Below are positions 4,989-7,416 of a DNA stretch of 7,416 bases, piece by piece. The notes beneath the pieces are model-generated. The model was not told the DNA's origin, did no database searches, and saw nothing but the letters and a program-made list of their open reading frames with translations. This stretch comes from an uncultured Spirochaetia bacterium (GTDB taxonomy: Bacteria > Spirochaetota > UBA4802 > JAGODF01). The translations under genes and the position numbers were made by a program. The stretch is taken from positions 1 through 7,416 of the forward strand of contig CALCJG010000316.1 of the NCBI GenBank assembly GCA_937967705.1, in the 5' to 3' direction. Position 1 is the first letter of the stretch. Every line of letters starts with the position of its first letter.

Positions 4989-6434
4989 TCAATGGACGGT
5001 ATTTACGAGTTCTCCAAGAAGGCCTCTACGGTAATATCTCCCATCTCTCAGCGGAAGGGGAATCTCTTTCCCATGAACCACCATCACGCTTTTCTTGAAG
5101 AGGACGCCCTTCCCATCAAGAAAACCATCTGTAGAATGAATGATCCAATCGGATGCGTTTCCATATACAAGAGCCGCTATTTTTTTTCCGGTGGAAACCT
5201 GATACATCTCAACTGCCGGGGAAGAGTTGTTTCCGGTGAAAAGGATTTTCCCGTCCTTGCTCAGCGCCACACTGGAGACACTGCTCTCCTTTTTAACTAA
5301 AATGTCCCGAATCTTTATCAGGGATTTTCCCTTTACTGATACGATATGCACGACTCCCCGGCTCCCCGCGCAGGCAATTATATCACCCGAATGGGAATAC
5401 GAAACAGCGGAAGGTATTCTAAGCCAGTTGGAATCGTGATCCCCGGGGTACTCGATAGAACTCTGAACAGTCAGGTCCATACCATGAAGTCTTAGTGTGG
5501 AGAGTCCTTTTTGATCATAACGGGTTAAAGATATTATGCCTTTCCCTCCAGGCAATACTGCGACAGCGGAAACGGTGGAGGGATTCTTGAGATCAACCTT
5601 TTCCCCATAGGTCAATGAGCCGGATCCCCCGGGATCTTTCATCAGTATCATGGTGCCTGTATAGAATTCCTGTTTTCTGTAGCTACTCTCTATTTTCAGT
5701 GCCCTGTCAGCGATATCGGTAGCCAGATCAGTGTCTGCAACGATCTTCTCTTTACCGGAATAATGGTCTCTGTATACAGTTACTGTTCTGGAAAGAAACC
5801 TGCAACCTGCAAGTACAACAACCTCACCCTTTCCATCTCCTGACGATGACTGCAGGCAATTCAGGTTCTTAAACTGAAGTTCATTAGTAGTTGCGTTCCC
5901 ATCCAGGGGAAACATCTGAAAAACACCGTTCTTTCTTCCTATAAAAAAATATTTATCCCTGTTAACGAGAGAGAGTGTGCTTATCTTTGGTTTGAATGAT
6001 CGAGCATATCGGAACATGTCCACACAACAACAGGAGGTACCTTTATCCTCTTTGATTATTACACGCCTGGTCTTCTTCGACGGGATGTCCCATAAGATCA
6101 CGAATCCGTTATCCATACCGATAACAAGGTAAGAATTGTCCGACGAGATGAGAATGCTTACAATCCCCGCATTGCCGATATCACCTGAAAACATCAGTTC
6201 CCCGTTTTTAAGGCTCCATACCGCCAGGGCTCCTCTGCTTTTTCCTGCAGCAAGAAGGGAACCGTCCCCGCTCATTGCCAGAGCGGTTGTTGTAGAAAGA
6301 TCATGAGGTATGCGAAGATGTTCCTCACCTTTGCCGCCGGGAACGACAGGATCAACATCCAGCGAGGCGCATCGCAGCAGAATAGCTGCCACAGCAGCCG
6401 ATAAAAACCAAAACCCGCACATTCCAGTTCTCAT
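4989..6434 (-). CDS. Exported WD40-like beta-propeller protein, probable lipoprotein, 481 aa
   Basis: The signal peptide MRTGMCGFWFLSAAVAAILLRC (two parts: MRTGMCGF and WFLSAAVAAILLRC) ends at Cys22, a likely lipidation site, although Arg at -1 is unusual for a lipobox. About seven WD40-like repeats follow at roughly 50-83, 91-126, 151-186, 194-232, 287-328, 337-378 and 385-424. The clearest are ALAMSGDGSLLAAG...ALAVWSL, ILISSDNSYLVIG...VILWDI and VALSKDGKILFTG. After the last blade, SDWIIHSTDGFLDG (428-441) resembles the W-x-TPDG-Y motif seen after propellers in WD40-caspase-like proteins, but no peptidase domain follows. Three consecutive Cys occur at 135-137. It is probably a periplasmic or surface protein-binding scaffold. 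The start is uncertain: the ATG at 6446 and a TTG at 6500 are in frame, but 6434 gives the best signal peptide and has GGATGG just upstream. Confidence 0.75.
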   Translation of the reverse strand: MRTGMCGFWFLSAAVAAILLRCASLDVDPVVPGGKGEEHLRIPHDLSTTTALAMSGDGSLLAAGKSRGALAVWSLKNGELMFSGDIGNAGIVSILISSDNSYLVIGMDNGFVILWDIPSKKTRRVIIKEDKGTSCCCVDMFRYARSFKPKISTLSLVNRDKYFFIGRKNGVFQMFPLDGNATTNELQFKNLNCLQSSSGDGKGEVVVLAGCRFLSRTVTVYRDHYSGKEKIVADTDLATDIADRALKIESSYRKQEFYTGTMILMKDPGGSGSLTYGEKVDLKNPSTVSAVAVLPGGKGIISLTRYDQKGLSTLRLHGMDLTVQSSIEYPGDHDSNWLRIPSAVSYSHSGDIIACAGSRGVVHIVSVKGKSLIKIRDILVKKESSVSSVALSKDGKILFTGNNSSPAVEMYQVSTGKKIAALVYGNASDWIIHSTDGFLDGKGVLFKKSVMVVHGKEIPLPLRDGRYYRRGLLGELVNTVH

Positions 6435-6491
6435 GACACCATCCATTAAGAGATTACTACATCCTTGAAATACTGCAGTCGACCGGGGACA

Positions 6492-6520
6492 AAAATACAA
6501 ACGGCACGAGACATTTACAA
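6492..6520 (-). promoter_or_regulatory. Candidate proximal promoter of the propeller gene
   Basis: Minus-strand TTGTAA (6515-6520) is 17 bases from TATTTT (6492-6497), each four of six to consensus. A start near 6485 would give a leader of about 50 bases and would exclude the TTG at 6500 as a start codon. Confidence 0.35.
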
Positions 6521-6524
6521 CGAA

Positions 6525-6545
6525 TAATCCAAGGTTTGTGGATTA
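6525..6545. repeat. 7-bp hairpin overlapping the end of the palindromic element
   Basis: TAATCCA (6525-6531) and TGGATTA (6539-6545) are perfect inverted copies around a 7-base loop. The right arm is shared with the left terminal repeat of the 121-bp element, so two mutually exclusive foldings are possible in an RNA starting from the distal promoter. Confidence 0.4.
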
Positions 6546-6654
6546 AGGCAGGATCATTCCCGGATGGAGCACCGTAGCCTTGACATTTATAATCCCGATA
6601 TGAGTATATAACAACTTTCCCGTATCAGAGTTTATATCCCTATAATCCACAAAC
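6534..6654. repeat. 121-bp element bounded by perfect 12-bp inverted repeats (MITE-like)
   Basis: GTTTGTGGATTA (6534-6545) and its exact complement TAATCCACAAAC (6643-6654) flank 97 bases with no open frame. Terminal inverted repeats around a short non-coding core resemble a miniature inverted-repeat element or a large intergenic palindromic unit. No target-site duplication is visible (flanks CCAAG and ATATT). The element contains the distal promoter candidate for the propeller gene. Confidence 0.5.
6586..6614 (-). promoter_or_regulatory. Candidate distal promoter of the propeller gene
   Basis: Minus-strand TTGTTA (6609-6614, four of six) is separated by exactly 17 bases from TATAAA (6586-6591, five of six). 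Transcription would start near 6579 and give a leader of about 145 bases containing the hairpin at 6525-6545. The promoter lies wholly inside the inverted-repeat element. Confidence 0.45.
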
Positions 6655-6687
6655 ATATTTGCATGTTTTACTCAAGCAATCATACTC

Positions 6688-6716
6688 AATAAAACCTCGC
6701 GCCCAGAGTTTTTATT
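6688..6716 (-). terminator. Hairpin terminator after the START-domain gene
   Basis: AATAAAA (6688-6694) pairs with TTTTATT (6710-6716) and, across one mismatch, CTC (6696-6698) pairs with GAG (6706-6708), leaving a 7-base GC-rich loop. An A-rich side, a short GC core and a T-rich side are the layout of an intrinsic terminator, usable from either direction. It directly abuts the stop codon at 6717-6719. The GC core is short. Confidence 0.5.
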
Positions 6717-7416
6717 TCAGCCCTTTTCCCCCCTGACGAGCCTCTTAATGAGGTTTTCCAGGGACGGATCGCCCTTCTTTTTTCCCCGGATGATCCTTCT
6801 TATCAGGGCATCATCCTCAGCAATTCTGCCTATCAGCGCCTCATCCCTGGTGTATTTCCTGAGATGGATTCGTATGATTTTTTTTACCGCTTTTTTGATG
6901 CTCTCCGAGGAGCCCCAGGAGAGGAATATGGTCCGGGCGATATCGCCGTCGCCATTGACGAAAATATTGAAGATCTCGTCGTTCTTTATAATCTCATCCA
7001 CCGCCTCGGCATCGCGCACCTGTTCCAGGAGGCGCGCCCTGAGGATCTCCCGGACCCGCTTTTTATCCTTCAGTATTTTTTCAAAGAGCAGCCGGTCCGT
7101 TCCGGCCTCCGCCCGTTCCGTATACTTTTTCACCCTGACCATGCGTTTGAGTCCCATGAGCGTTTTATAGAGGGACTTCTTGCTGAACATGTTCACCACG
7201 AAGGGCGGGATGTTCCCGCCCGGGTCCGCCCTGTAGGAATAGATGACCCCCGTTTTGTTCCTGCTGAGGTATTCCAGCTGATAGGTGCCCGAAAAGGTGC
7301 TCATCCGCACCCTGCCCTTTTTCAGCGGCGCGTCCGGATGCTCGGCGGCCCTGAGGTTGACTATGCCCCGGGCATGTTTCAGGTCATAAATGGAACTGCT
7401 CCGGACGACGAGATCC
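6717..7416 (-). CDS. START-domain (SRPBCC) lipid-binding protein with helical C-terminal extension; N-terminus outside the window
   Basis: The frame stays open to the right edge, so the true start is outside; a GTG at 7310 is internal to the domain and is not the start. Of 232 visible residues, about 1-95 are the C-terminal half of a START/SRPBCC domain. The hallmark is GVIYSYRADPGG then NIPPFVVN (56-75), followed by the long terminal helix (about 79-97, LYKTLMGLKRMVRV). From family knowledge START domains bind a lipid or sterol-like ligand in a helix-grip pocket. The remaining 130 residues are an unusual, highly charged helical tail with approximate 10-residue repeats, for example RDEALIGRIA followed by EDDALIRRII (190-209), ending in a basic segment (LIKRLVRGEKG). 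I do not recognise the tail. A cytoplasmic lipid-handling role is likely for the first part. Confidence 0.75.
   Translation of the reverse strand, partial: DLVVRSSSIYDLKHARGIVNLRAAEHPDAPLKKGRVRMSTFSGTYQLEYLSRNKTGVIYSYRADPGGNIPPFVVNMFSKKSLYKTLMGLKRMVRVKKYTERAEAGTDRLLFEKILKDKKRVREILRARLLEQVRDAEAVDEIIKNDEIFNIFVNGDGDIARTIFLSWGSSESIKKAVKKIIRIHLRKYTRDEALIGRIAEDDALIRRIIRGKKKGDPSLENLIKRLVRGEKG

Noticed and set aside
6435..6500. TTG or ATG (6446) starts for the propeller gene
   Set aside because: The TTG overlaps a candidate promoter, and starting there or at 6446 places extra, partly acidic residues before the signal peptide. The 6446 start cannot be fully excluded.
7308..7310. GTG start for the START-domain gene
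   Set aside because: The frame continues upstream to the window edge with START-like sequence, so this codon is internal.

Overview
The window is a bacterial chromosomal segment with seven genes, all on the minus strand. They are separated by fairly wide gaps (142 to 452 bases), so it does not look like one tight operon. Coding DNA is moderately GC-rich and the gaps are AT-rich. Zinc ribbons, LRR, WD40 and START domains occur side by side, with a lipoprotein-like signal on the propeller. This suggests a Gram-negative bacterium with a large genome; a spirochaete or deltaproteobacterial lineage would fit. That placement is inference, because no marker gene is present. There is no rRNA, tRNA, CRISPR array, transposase or complete insertion sequence.

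In the direction of transcription (right to left): (1) 7416-6717, the C-terminal part of a START-domain lipid-binding protein with an unusual helical, charged C-terminal extension, followed by a hairpin terminator. (2) A 282-base gap with a 121-bp element bounded by perfect 12-bp inverted repeats and two candidate promoters. (3) 6434-4989, an exported, probably lipid-anchored seven-bladed WD40-like propeller. (4) 4846-4172, a membrane protein with a split CxxC/CxxC zinc ribbon and two transmembrane helices. (5) A gap with two hairpins and an 11-bp palindrome. (6) 4013-3558, a small exported protein of unknown function. (7) A gap with two perfect TATAAT hexamers and an operator-like inverted repeat. 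(8) 3269-1425, a 614-residue protein with 15 leucine-rich repeats joined to a SUKH (SMI1/KNR4-like) domain. (9) A 452-base gap with several structured elements and a TTGACA promoter. (10) 972-442, an acidic protein of unknown function. (11) 293-1, the N-terminal part of an XRE-family regulator, possibly an HTH-cupin protein.

No pathway links the genes. Most look like scaffold, sensor or surface-interaction proteins, each with its own regulatory gap. The most interesting gene is the LRR-SUKH fusion: SUKH domains are known as immunity proteins against polymorphic toxins, and LRRs are recognition scaffolds. No toxin is visible in the window, so an immune role is a hypothesis only. The fusion gene is also visibly richer in AT than its downstream neighbour. 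The second point of interest is the MITE-like palindromic element upstream of the propeller gene.
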